Shown here piece by piece: positions 10,967 to 23,319 of a stretch of DNA of 64,000 nucleotides. A program made the translations under genes and the position numbers. This DNA is from Protea cynaroides (taxonomy: Eukaryota; Streptophyta; Magnoliopsida; Proteales; Proteaceae), in contig CM053275.1 of NCBI GenBank assembly GCA_028583415.1, positions 6,267,056 to 6,331,055 of the forward strand, read 5' to 3'. Each line of letters begins with the position of its first letter. Within the stretch, counting starts at the first letter, position 1. Under the pieces are notes generated by a model. The model was not told the origin of the DNA. It saw nothing but the letters and a program-made list of their open reading frames with translations, and did no database searches.

Positions 10967-13651
10967 TTTTTCGATTGGTTTGCCTGGAATGCAGGAAATT
11001 ACCCTGAATGGGATGAAGAACATCCTATTCACTTTGTTGGACATTCTGCAGGAGCCCAGGTGGTTCGTGTGTTGCAGCAAATGTTGGCAGACAAGGTCAG
11101 CTAATTTCTCAATCTCTAATGGGTTTTTTTTTTTCTGTGGGAGAAGAGGGAGAAGAAGAACTAATGCTGGTGATGGGTAGTTTTGCTTACTAATAATCTA
11201 AATTTCACTATAATTTTAGGTTTTTAAGGGCTATGAGAACACTTCTGAGAACTGGGTATTGAGCTTAACTTCCTTATCTGGGGCGTTGAATGGAACAACT
11301 AGAACATACTTGGATGGGATGCAGTGAGTGGAATTTTTCTTCTTTTTATTCAAATTGTGGAATTTTTTTTTTTAATTTTATTTTGCTTTCCCAGGACGGA
11401 GGATGGAAGATCTATGAAGCAAGTATGTCTGCTTCAGCTGTGCCGCTTGGGTGTCATAATGTATGAATGGCTTGACATTCCCTGGCTGAAGAACTACTAC
11501 GATTTTGGGTTCAGTCACTTCAACATGTCATGGAAGAAAGTAGGTGTTTCTGGTCTTGTGGATTGTCTCCTCGGGAACACAGGTCCTTTTGCTTCTGGAG
11601 ACTGGATCCTACCAGACCTTACAATCCAAGGATCCATGAGGCTCAACTCTCATCTCAACACTTTCCCTAACACATTCTACTTCAGCTATGCTACCAAGAG
11701 GACTAAGAAGATCATGGGGATCACACTGCCTTCCAGCATTCTTCGTATTCACCCTTTGTTCTTCATCAGAATTTTCCAGATGAGCCAATGGAGACATCCT
11801 CCAGATGTTTTGCCTCCTTACAAAGGATATCGGTCAGTGATAGGTGGTGGCTATGTTGGTGCTTAAAAATCCAAATAACTGAAATGATCTTATTCACTGT
11901 ATTGCTAATTAGTTTTGTGCCTTCATGTTAAAATCTGTGCAGGGATGAGGATTGGCAGGACAATGATGGAGCACTCAATACTATATCCATGACACACCCT
12001 CGTATACCAGTTGAACACCCAAGCCGTATCATTGTAGATGACTCCGAATGCCAACCTCTGCAACCAGGCATCTGGTTAGTTATCTCTTCCTAACATGATT
12101 AATACAATATTAATTACCACCACACCACTTCCTTGTTATTGCATTTTACATAGTATTTGCATACATAAAATTTCATCAGCTAAGATTGGATGTCAAATTA
12201 TTAATGTGATTTGTTCTCTGGAACTGTCACTTCCCATTGCCTTTTTGAAATGTCTACTTCCCAACTTGATGCTCATCATTCATCACTGTCATTGCTGCTG
12301 TCCTAATTTATTTTTATGACTCAGCTCAGTTGTAATTCAGTGTTACCAAGGCATTCCCATCTACTACTGCTTTTTGAAATAGGTACTGGATGACGGATAT
12401 TGCTTAAGGATTACTGGAAATTTCCCTTTGACCTCCACCACAATTACTTGAAATTTAAACAAGACATAATACATGTAATTAGATTATTAAATGACTACAT
12501 TTGCAGAAATACAATTACTTTGCCATACATAAAAGTCCCTAGAATTAGATGATTTCTAATTTTATACTCTTAATTAACCCAGAAATCATGATCTTAACTA
12601 CCATTTAAATGGTAATTTGAGATACCCAGAGGCATCTACGATTCCAGATGCTTAAAATATGAGGTAGTGGAAGGAATTCTAACCTGTTGTATTCTTCAAT
12701 GTTCTTATAACTTCTAAAAGATACTCATTTTGTTTGTCACTAGGAAAAACTCTACATATTCCTAAGCTCCATTTGTTTTAATTTAAAATTTTGATATTTT
12801 ATCCGGTATAATGAGCATTATAGTGAGCCTCAATAAACACTACTAATATTATTGATAAGATAAAAACTAAAAGATTTTATTGTGCTTGGGAAAGGGCGTA
12901 TGGTTATATTTGCATGTCATGTTCTAGCAAAATAAGCTATTTATAGTTCTAATCATGAACAGAGCATTTATTTTTTAGGTAATAGGTAGGGTGTATATTT
13001 GCAACAGACTAATAGTGGAAGCACTCTTGAATAATTTGCATGAGAACAAAAAATTGATTAAGTTTAAGCTTTGAATAATATTATAAAATTTAAATAATGA
13101 ACCTAATTATTGTACAGCCTGGAAAACTTGTGCTTGGATTAATCAAACTAAATTTAATACCACAAGTGCTACTGAACTTTGTTCTCTAAACAAAATATAA
13201 AAAAAATTAAAGAAAATGATGGCAGCATATTATGTGGTCTAATAGTGTCTCTATTCACTTCCAAAGTTAATGAATATGTTGCTTGTCCATCCATTTCTCG
13301 AATTGTACTTCTTATATGTTGATTAATTGTGATATGCCAGTGCTACTATATAAAAGGCACTATCTTCCCCATGTTCAGAAACCTGTTATAAATTTTCCAT
13401 TTTTAATAGTGTTATGTTTTTCTTTTGGTTTGACACAGTACTTAAGTTTTTACATTAGTAAAATAACTAGTAGAAAAATTTGATGCAGGTACTACAAGAT
13501 CGTGGAAGCAGATCACATACTTTTTGTTTTGAATCGGGAGAGAGCCGGAGTGCAATTTGATTTGATTTACGACAGTATCTTTGAGCGCTGCAGAAAGCAT
13601 GTATTTAGAAACAAACCTCAAACACTACCCAATCAAACAAAACACCAGTAA
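10193..13651 (+). CDS. Alpha/beta-hydrolase, lipase-like (triacylglycerol lipase family), 471 aa
   Basis: Eight exons: 10193-10471, 10581-10675, 10757-10860, 10995-11095, 11220-11323, 11395-11832, 11943-12074, 13489-13651 (TAA). All introns are GT/AG and the joined frame has no stop. Residues 83-86 form the HG oxyanion strand (LIHG), and the nucleophile elbow GHSAG places Ser177 as the catalytic serine. The NDG near 381-383 and the His of EADH (427) are the likely acid and base, as in the bacterial staphylococcal/Geobacillus-type lipases that this plant family resembles. The N-terminus (1-35) is hydrophobic and could be a signal anchor. Expected activity is hydrolysis of an acyl ester; the substrate is unknown. 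Intron 3 (10861-10994) contains a (CT)n run. Close Arabidopsis relatives are, from memory, the At1g10740/At1g23330 group. Confidence 0.87.
10911..10962. repeat. (CT)n microsatellite inside lipase intron 3
   Basis: About 26 uninterrupted CT units lie in a 134-nt intron, ending about 32 nt before the AG at 10993-10994. The run falls where the polypyrimidine tract would be. Confidence 0.95.
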
Positions 13652-14715
13652 AAAAAACATGTTCTGATATACCGAAAGCAAAGAAAATGAAAGACAAAAC
13701 TATACCATATCAGCCTTACACTCCCTTCTCTCCCTCCAACCTAATTAGTTTTTTATTTATTTATTTTTTTTTATAATTTCATTTTTTTCCTTCTAGTGCC
13801 AAAGCTAGTTTGTAGTTTGTAGTTTTGTGGCAGTTTTGGAGTCTCATTTTGTAACACATGGCTCTCAACATAAGAAATTTCAATTCAGTATCAAGCTTTA
13901 CATGAATTTCAATGAGCATTAATTTTACAATGCCCCTACATGATTCATGCATTATGACCTTACATATCCTTGTCACTGAAACCCAGATTATAATTTTCTC
14001 GGATCCACTCAGACAAAGCATCAGTATACCAAAGGCTAAAGACTGAGCAAAGAACAAGATATTTTAGGTTTCTTGAGAAAACTGCATATTTTGAACCACA
14101 AATTGCAACTCTTCTTAAATAAGTTGAGAGTTGTGCTAAGATGTGTGCAATGATCGACACATTTTATTTGTTCTCGGCATTTTGTCTATCTTACAAGCAC
14201 AGGAGTTTGTCACCCCATTGTTCTGGTAACACAGAGAACTTTAATAGATGGGAAACAAACTTTAGTCCCTTTAATCTATTACAATGATGCTATCATAACT
14301 TGCCAAAATTATGAACAAAAAATGAACAGATACATCAAATCTTAAAGAGGAGCTAAAGTAAGATTATAATTCACTTTCAGTACACTATAAACCTAATCTG
14401 CCAAAAACCTCTATTGTACATCTACGATGATTTTTCATTGGCTAGCTGAAATGTTACACCATACCCTGTACAAGAGCAATGAGGAAAGATTCAATCCCAT
14501 CTATTGGCAAAAAGCTGACTCTTATCTCCTGAAATCTGTATGCACTTGACAAACCCTCATCTTTTGACACGCCTGTAGTTACAATAAGGAACATGATGGG
14601 CCCAGCTTCCTGATTTTGCACTACCATCATAGGAAAAACTCCACACTCCGATGGAAAAGCAGTAGAAGAGTGGAGGAAACGCAAAGGGGCAACAGATGGA
14701 TTGTACTTAATTCAC

Positions 14716-14738
14716 TTCTCTCTCTCTCTCTCTCTCTC
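14716..14738. repeat. (TC)n microsatellite
   Basis: About eleven CT units in the intergenic region after the lipase gene. Confidence 0.95.
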
Positions 14739-15195
14739 ATTACTGCCACCGGAGTTAGGGGAGAGAAGAATCACGCGTCTCTTTGTTTTTGGGTCATGGA
14801 ATGTATTATAGAAAACGACCCATTTTGAAATGCACTCTTTAGGCCATTATGCATTATGATTGAAATGTCTTGCTCTTTAGCATATTCTCATTATATGCTT
14901 TGAAAGGATTCAAAGAATGCATTTGGAATGCACTCCTAACATTGCACGAAAATGATTAAAGAGCAAGACGGTTGTATTAACATGGCATGCAAGGCATTTC
15001 TAATTTTCTATTATGGTCTTCATACGTAGAATCAGTTAAAGAGTGCATTCTAGAATGAGCCACTTCTCTAGCACATTCCATAATCCAAGTATGAGGATGA
15101 ATACTAAACATTGTTTTTAGGAGAATCTGTCATGGACATTTGAAATGCGAACCTCAACCCTCCCGTACCTCACCGCAAATGTGGAATTGCATATT

Positions 15196-16235
15196 CCTAT
15201 ATCTCTACTGGTACTGGTCGTTCAAAATTTAAAACATTAGAGAGAGACTGAAACCGATCATTTAAAGTCAAATCGAATTGAAACAAAACTGAAATGGTTT
15301 GGTTGTAGCTTTTAAATTTCAATTGCTGGTTCAGTTCAGTGAGGTTAAGAACTGAAACACTGTTGGTTATGAACCAGTGTGAAAACCGTATTACCGAATA
15401 TAACACCGGATAGGCGCAACCAAATACAGATGAAAAGAAAAAGGTATGCTGATAGCTCTAGAGCACTGTAGACTTCAGAGTGAAAGATGGATCAATATGG
15501 AAGAAAAATCTTCCCCATTTTGGTTTCCACCAATTCCTTACTATTCATTCTATCTTCCCACGATTCCTTTTTTTCTTTTCTTTTTTTTTTAGTTTTATTA
15601 ATCTTATTTCAGAATTCCAACAGTTTTATAAAAGTGAATGTAATTGTTGACTTCATAATCTAATTGTTCTGAGTTCTAATTTCAGTTTATGAATCAACTA
15701 TCAATTTTTTTTTCCATTTTTAATATATGAATGACATTGTCCAACAATTCGGGTGTCAATTTTCTTAATTTCAGTGTATGAATGCTAAACTTGTCCAACA
15801 GTATATGTAACCATGTATGGTCCAACCAGATCAGAAATTATTACCACTACAAATGCATTCATCAAGCTAGCAATGCTTATTATTTCAGCTGTCTTTGATT
15901 TATGTGTCGTTCTTAATACAGATTGGCCAAAAGGTGATTACATCGATACAGAGTAGCTCTTAAAACAGCTCTTTAAAATTGTATGGTTAGAACTGAATAA
16001 GAACTGGTTACATTAGAAACAGATAGAAATCGAGAGCCAAAACCATTTAAAATCGTATAACTAGAACAGAATAAGAACAGTTAAACCAAACCGTTTGGGG
16101 AATCGGTTATGGTTGTGAAACAAAGAACTGATTTTTATTTGATTCGGTTTTGATTGTTACTGTTTATGACATGAACCGAAACCAAATCGAATAGAATAGC
16201 TGAAACTGAACCAATTGACACCCTCAGTAAAAATC
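15196..16235. repeat. AACCG/CGGTT-rich dispersed repeat, ends TTGACACCC
   Basis: Both ends are dense in aaccg, gaaact and ggttc words, and the right edge reads ccaattgacaccct. The same terminal motif occurs inverted at 58162 (gggtgtcaattgg) and again near 47435 (cattgacacccc). The left boundary is only approximate. Confidence 0.4.
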
Positions 16236-16941
16236 AGAGTTATCTATATATCTCCCACGAATGGAACAACCAATGCAAGAGATTCTATTCTGAGATATGG
16301 TAGTTCATCATAAGCTCTTCAGATGGGAACACCAAGAGCAATAAAGATATATCCAACAACCATCATTTGTAAATCCCTAACGAATAAGATTTAAATGTAA
16401 AGGATACTTAAGATTAGTGTCACATTCAGCCTTGTCATTGATATTTTCAGTGAGATTGGGCGCAATTTGAGGGCCGAAGTAGACAACCCCACCCAATCTG
16501 TAGCATTCCCTCTCTCTCATCTCCTCTCATTAATCTCTTGATATTTGATAACTATCACTAAGAAAGCACACAAACATACAGGCACACGTTCGCATCACGA
16601 GTTCTAAAATCAGATTCCATGCAGTTTCAGGTTGGCTGGAATTGGATAGGCCACGTCTGATTTAGCTGACCCAATCCTGATTACTCAAACCTTGCTGAGG
16701 TGTGTTACCTGTGCCGTGATGTTCATTCTCATCCAGTATTGGATCATTTCAACCAAAATTGATCTTCTTTGATTACCCCAAAACTCAGATTTAAGAAGAC
16801 AGTGACTGAATAGGACATAGACCATGAGTACAATATGAATAACACATTGAAAATATTCTCTTTTTTCTGTCAGAAGAGAGGAAAAATTGTGATTAATTGT
16901 TTCCAGTGAGAAAGGGTTTTTGAACCTTACTCCATGATATT

Positions 16942-17455
16942 ACCAGCTTAAACTGCTTGGATGGAATAGTGTACAAAGCTATGTTACAAAAGTTGATCCC
17001 ATCAATATGTTCAATTAGATGGGAGAATATATTCTGTTAAAGCTCACGATAATTTATTTACAATTCTAAGAGAGATACAACCAGTAGTAGTAGCATACAT
17101 CATAATTTATGACATGGGCCAACTGAGAAGCATATCTCCCAGCTCAAATAAGTAAAATGACAAAAGCACAACTGTGATAATGCACAATTTTAAATCTCTA
17201 CCAGTATAACTTGTTGGAATATTGTACAAAGCTATGTTACAAAAGTTGACCCCATCAATATGTTCAATTCGATGAAAAAATAGATTTTGTTAAAACTCAG
17301 GATAATTTATTTACAATTCTAAGAGGGATACAATCAGTGGTAGCATACATCATAATATATGACATGGGCCAACTGAGAAGCATCTCACAGCTCAAATGAG
17401 TAAAATGACAAAACCACAACTGTGACACTGCACAATTTTAAATCTTTCCATTAAA
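16942..17455. repeat. Tandem duplication, two copies of about 258 bp
   Basis: Copy 1 starts at 16942 and copy 2 at 17200, both with accagt/accagc then tggaata.tgtacaaagctatg. They stay colinear through catgggccaactgagaagca and cacaattttaaatct. Roughly one base in ten to fifteen differs, with small indels. Confidence 0.9.
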
Positions 17456-17736
17456 TAATCAGAGTAAGGTCTGAAAAAGGACTTCAATGGATTACATGTG
17501 ACCCACAACCGCACCCCAAACTGTCATGTTTTGTTTTATGCAGTAGCATGAATATTCTCTTTTCTGCCTGATACCAGCAGTCACTCCTCGTCAAATAATT
17601 GAAACAGAAGTGACTCCCCCACCTACAACAACACCCCCTTTTTTTTTTCTTTTTCATTAATTATGACATCAGTAAACATTTGAAAACAACAGTAAATTTT
17701 TTTTTTTTTTGCAAGATCGCACAGTATAACTTCTGA

Positions 17737-20700
17737 TCAGGGGCAAGGATTTGGATACCTTCTATGAACCTCATCAATCTCTACCATTATTTCTGGTGTA
17801 AGCTTGACATCACATGCTCTGAGGACCTCTCTCAGCTGCCACTCCTTTGTTGCTCCAAAAACAGCACTGCCAACAAGAGGGTGTTTCAAAACAAAGGCTG
17901 CATAAAGGAAGCAAAGAATGTTCAGGTTAAAATATTATACTATTAAAAAAGTGCAGATGAATATTAGAAATTATTACTATAAACCATTAGGAACACCATA
18001 TCTCTTTCGCACATGAAGTTACAATTGCAGCGACAGTCTACTAATTTAATTTTAAGGAAAATACTTCCATCTAATATGAGAACTACACACATATCACCCA
18101 ATTAACCTCAATCCCATTTTCTTCGGACACACCAAAAAAAAAAAACAAATACCTATGCCAGAGAGTGCTTACGACTGCCCCTTTACTCTAATGGCTTAGG
18201 ATGTGATTCTGGTGAACAGAAAATAACTATTTAGCATCCATTCAGTAGCACACAGTATTTCAGATACGACGCTTATCATCGATGCCAATTCGCCATAGCA
18301 CATACGAACTGCATATCTAGGGACTTCAAGAACATAATTTATTATTGTTCATGATTTTAGGGTTTCTTGAATAGATTATCACTGGGCATTTACATTCCTC
18401 TCCTGGCTCCCACCCAAAAGGAAAATATTTCATATGGGATTTTATCACTTAATTGTTTCATCATACTGTAATCATGAGAAAACAACCACAAAAAATCCAT
18501 GGAAAGAGAACAATTAAAGAGATCCAGTACAGGATCATTTGCAAAGTGAAGAAAATAAAAGAAATGATTTATTCTTCTTCTTTTTTATGTTAAGGAATAA
18601 ATATAGGCATGATCGATCCAGTATGTACCATGTACAGGAAAAGGTCAGCTTTGATACCTATTGCTAGAGATACAGGAGAAAGTGCATATTTTTCTGCAAT
18701 ATCTAGGTAGGCCTGCAAAATGACAATGAGGCAGAGATTAGTCCATCAAGCAAAGTGTGATACCTGATATTGGTATTAATATGAATTTGTTCTCATGTTA
18801 ACAAGGAATTCTAGGCACACGGACATTTTACCTAGATACGACACTGTGGATACAATTTACATTAAAGTTGAAGTATCTGAATCCTATTCATTAACAAATT
18901 AAGTATCCAGACAACAAAATAATGGAAGACTTCTATGAACAAATTCTTGCATAAAATAATGGAGTTAAAAAAAGAAAAAGAAAAAAAGGAATGCACCTGA
19001 AACAAACTGAGAAAAAAGGTAGCAAATAATTAACAAGTCTAAAAAGAAATTCAGTGTCGACTGTGCTTAAACACCTGTAGTTAGCTCAGTCATAGTAAAT
19101 AACATTACCATAACTGCCATGAATGTGTATGTCCTCCGAACTACTCATAAGTCTATCACTCATGATTCTTTGTATGTTATCCCCCCATCCTCAGTCAATG
19201 GATGAATGTAAGACCATGAAATCATAATAAATAAACTAAAAAATGGCAAACAGTTTATTACAAACAAAATCACCTAAAGCATACTTTCTTCCCTTATTTA
19301 CAAAGGGAATGTAAGACCATGAAATCATAATAAATTAACTAAGAAACGAAAAACAGTTTAGTACCAACAAAATCACCAAAAAGCATACTTTCCTTATTTA
19401 TGAAGGAAAGGGATCCGTGCAGAATAAATTGATGATTTATGGGCTATAGAAGCTGAAAATTATCAAATCCATCTGACCACTATTAATACTACTATAAAAT
19501 TGGAAAATAAACAGTTCAATATTATGGTTGATCCATTTGGACATGTTAAATTCTTTCAACTGAAAAAAGTCTTTTCATAGTGTAGCAAGGTTCTATTCTT
19601 CAAAACTTCTCATTATAAAAAGGAAAGGTTTGAAACAAGTTTCATACTTTTTCATCTATAAATAAAAACTTCAGACAGGTTTCTCTCTGACCTAAGATTT
19701 GTTTTATGGCTCAGAGAATATGGCTTATGTACCTTGGTTGCAGCTTTTATAAGGGAATTGGACAGGTTATATCTGGATTCTCCTTCTGCATACTTTCCTG
19801 TAAAAGGAAATAAAAAATTGAATTTATAATTTACAGAGAAATGTCTCTGGGAAACCAAACATTAGATATGACCTCTGAAAAGATTCATTCGAGCATCTAC
19901 TGGGCCCCCATCTGGAGAGAAATACTTGCCGGAAAGTATGCCCATTGCCAAAGGGCTATAAGCCAATAAGCCGACTCTGAAAGTTGCAATATGCAAAAGA
20001 TAGAAAGAATCACGGAGTTAGAAATGATGACAAATTTATTATACCAAAGTTGGCCTTAAGTCATGGAATAGATAAACATATTAAGTTTGCAACACATTTA
20101 TATGCTGAACTTACACCATACTTCCCATTTGATAAAAACAAAGGACGTAATGGAATACTCTAATAAAGTGCTTCTTCCACATTCAGATCTTAGTCCCTTT
20201 TCTAATATCCCATAGTTCATGGACAAGATCCAGTACAACATTTTACCTATTCCATTCTGTATATTTCTAATTGTTTCTTCTTTACACTCAAAACCTCAAC
20301 ATTCTAATCCTTTTACCTAGATAAATAATGTAAATTTGTATAGCTAGCATAACTATTCATTTGAAAATAAACATAGATTGTATTGTGAAGTGTTGTTGAA
20401 ATCCATTACAATTCGAACAAAAATGGACCCATTTTGCCCTCTTGATGTGAAAAGAGGAACAACTCTAACGTTTCAACTATATCTTTCCCTTGTTCCCCAG
20501 TGTACCTGAAAGCTAATTGTTCAGAAGTTCAAATGGTAAATAATATTCATTATCATGAGAAGACTCCCCAATCAAGCTTCAATCTTCCATAAAATCTTTA
20601 ATGGACAAACATATTATTACCTTTCATGATGACAGCATTCAGCGAGTCCAGAATCAAAACTTCGGCAAAGTAAGTTGTATGAATTCTATCAAAAAGATAA

Positions 20701-23126
20701 TTATTCAAGTTACAGATCATAAGGGATGCGAATTACAAACAATAAACATGACGGAGCAACAGCAGCAGAGAAAATTGTAAGAGACGTAAGAATATCATTA
20801 TCTGAATCTGAGTGAATTCACTACTTGCAAAGACACTATCTCGGGATAGCTGGGAGCATCTTTTGCAAACTGAAGGAACTTCATGATACCATACGGCGTT
20901 TCATTACTGAGCCCAATATATCTGATCTACATACAGGATTTCAGAACTATTCAAAGCAATCCAATTTAGGAAAAGATTCTGGTCGTATAGGTAAGGCCAA
21001 AACTTACTTTACCAGCATCAACAGCTTTGCCTAGAGTATCAAGTTGTTCCTCTATAGGTACAGAAGAGAACTGCCTAGTTGGATCATAATCAGTTTCTCC
21101 AAACATGGGAACATAACTACAAGCAAAACCATGTAAAAGTTTGAGAGAGATTGAGGCAAGTAAAGTCTAAAATATGTTAGAAATTAATTCCATGATATGC
21201 TAAAGTTTAATTTTTTTTTCTCAACATTTAAATATTAAAAGAAAAACTTGCCAAAGACAAAAATGGAAAGGAGCAGCATACAGACCGATCGGGCCAATGG
21301 ATCTGATAAAGATCAATGTAATCTGTTTGCATCCGCAACAAACTGCACAAAATTTATTTGAACAACTAAGATCATAGAACTGAAATCCATACATAGACCA
21401 AATACCATTAAGAACTTAGAAGCTGAGATCTTTATGAAGGCAAAGGTCGCCTTTAGACTGCAGAATCTAACTTCCACAATTCCCTCAAATGGACATATTA
21501 ACAAGTATTTCTACAAGCATGAATTGGATTGAAGCAGAAAGTGAAGCTCAGATGCAGACCATATATAGAAGTAACATATGTTAATAATCCTTCAAAAGTG
21601 ACAAAATATATATAAATTTCTTTCAGAAGGCTATTGCCCAAGAATTTTGTATTGGGTAAAGAGACACAATGGGCTCAGAGGTTGGATGATCGAACTTTGA
21701 TACTCTTTGGACTAGAGGAACTTTCTGGATTTTTTTTTTTGGGGGGGGCGGGAAGGTTGGGGGTAGGGGGAAATAGAATACATGTGAGTTATAAGGATGA
21801 GCATACCTTGTATTGTATGAGCAGGAACCACCAAAAGTTTAGTGGTGCAAGGATTTAATGTTCTATACCCTCCCTTACACTGTCATAGCCTCTTATAAAA
21901 TTGTATACAAAATCTATGCTCCAGATATAATGGGATGTATATATAAGAAATGAATAATTCCAGAATGTGGAACAATTACGTCACAATCCTCTACGTCAAG
22001 GAAACTGAAATGCAACAACAGAGCATATATAGCATAAGAGCGAACCTATTGGCAATGGCCTCCATTATGTTGCTAGCATCCAAACATCTGGGCCCACCAC
22101 GGATCCAGGTCATCTGTCCAGATGGTCCAGTAACCTGTGCAGAATACATATTTCGAGTAATTATCTTGAAATTATACAAATGAATTAAGCAACGACAAAC
22201 CTTCAAATAATAAACATAATAAATTTGGAAGACAATAACTTCTGCCTGATATTTGAATTAACAATCAAGAGCATTCATTTGACCCCAGTATTTTTCTTTT
22301 CTTCTTCTTCTTCCTTTTTTTTTTTTCTTTTTTTTGGATTGGGGGGTTGGGGGGAGAGAGTAGGGAGCGGTGGGAGTATAGAGATACGGATGACCAGAGT
22401 ACTAGTTCAACGAACAACTGGAGCATGTTACGTTGGACGTTTCGGTTACCTTAAAAGGGAATAAAAAGAATTCAGTGAGAGCCATTATAACTACTACATT
22501 TAAAAGAAACAGTAAAATCGAAATAATAACGATATTGATGGTAAGAAAACATTCAACAGAAATAAAGAAAGTAACAAAAGCACCAATAAAAGTAGAGTAG
22601 AATGATCATTGAAGACACAAAATTATAGCAAAGCCTAACCTTGGTAGCCAAGACTACACGATCCCGAGGAATTTTCCGCTCTTTAATCCAGAGGCCCACA
22701 TATTCTTCGCTCCTGCCTTGAGTCTCTGCAAGCTGAGGCACCGGATACCTAAGTAATCAAATAGAAGGGATAAAAAGGAGGAGAGAGTAAGATGAACCAT
22801 ATCAAATGAATTTATTTTCGAAGCAGAGGGGAGAATCGAAGAAGAATAATCATCACAAGGAAGGAAGTGATGATTAATTACATTTCCGCAGAATCAATAA
22901 AGTTGATTCCTGCATCAAACGCTCCATCGAGTATGCGAAAAGATTGTTGCAACGAGTTCTGCTCTCCAAACGTCATGGTTCCTACAAAAACCTGAATTCG
23001 AAACTGATTTTCCAGGGAGACAAATATATAAAAATAAAAAAAGAGAAAGGAGTACAAGAGTTTCAGACCTAAGCAGAGCCTCGAAACCTTCAGGTCAGGA
23101 GCAAGGTTGAAGAGAGGAACCGCCAT
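17737..23126 (-). CDS. Aldo-keto reductase (Tas-like, NADP-dependent), 357 aa
   Basis: Twelve exons, given in + coordinates from 5' to 3' on the minus strand: 23069-23126, 22882-22981, 22640-22748, 22046-22134, 21286-21342, 21008-21116, 20825-20926, 20621-20685, 19873-19976, 19733-19797, 18658-18712, 17737-17897 (TGA). All junctions are GT/AG and the frame is continuous. The catalytic tetrad of aldo-keto reductases is visible as Asp49, Tyr54, Lys89 and His134 (contexts FIDSAEMY, LATKV, YQIHWPD). The NADPH-binding C-terminal barrel includes GLLAYSPLAMGILSGKY and VFGATKEWQL. It resembles bacterial Tas and the plant At1g04420 group. The first Met gives no transit peptide (MAVPLFNLAP), unlike chloroplast members; an upstream exon was not found. 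The physiological substrate is not known from sequence. Confidence 0.9.
19203..19405. repeat. Tandem duplication of about 105 bp in an AKR intron
   Basis: The segment starting gaatgtaagaccatgaaatc appears at 19203 and again at 19308, and both copies run on to aaatcacc..aaagcatactttc. It lies in the intron between exons 10 and 11. Confidence 0.85.
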
Positions 23127-23246
23127 TCTCTGTAACTCATCCCCTCAACAGGAAAGAGCGGGAAGACTTGGAACTGAGACACTCTTGAAGGGTACTCAGT
23201 GCCAGCCCCAAGGAAGAAGGGGAAAAAAATTAATATGGTTAAAAAT

Positions 23247-23319
23247 TGGAGATGCAGGGGATCGAACCCTGTACCTCTCGCATGCAAAGCGAGCGCTCTA
23301 CCATTTGAGCTACATCCCC
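23247..23319 (-). tRNA. tRNA-Ala-UGC: tRNA-Ala (anticodon UGC)
   Basis: The reverse complement folds into a complete 73-nt cloverleaf. The acceptor stem GGGGATG pairs with CATCTCC and carries a G3:U70 wobble, the alanine identity element. The D arm is GCTC..GAGC, the anticodon stem is CTCGC/GCGAG with loop TTTGCAT (anticodon TGC), and the T arm is CAGGG-TTCGATC-CCCTG. Internal promoter boxes A (TAGCTCAAATGG) and B (GGTTCGATCC) are intact, so Pol III transcription is expected. No CCA is encoded and no intron is present, as for nuclear tRNA-Ala. Confidence 0.97.

Larger units (their letters stand above)
13652..17736. other. Intergenic between the lipase and the aldo-keto reductase
   Basis: Convergent 3' ends of two genes. 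The interval holds the lipase 3' UTR, a short (TC)n run (14716-14738), an AACCG/CGGTT-rich repeat block (about 15196-16235) and a 258-bp tandem duplication (16942-17455). A minus-strand open frame at 14454-14684 is discussed under findings. No other gene is supported. Confidence 0.6.

Noticed and set aside
10856..11080. Open frames with Ser-Leu or Arg-Glu repeats
   Set aside because: Products of the (CT)n microsatellite in the lipase intron; the real exons flank it.
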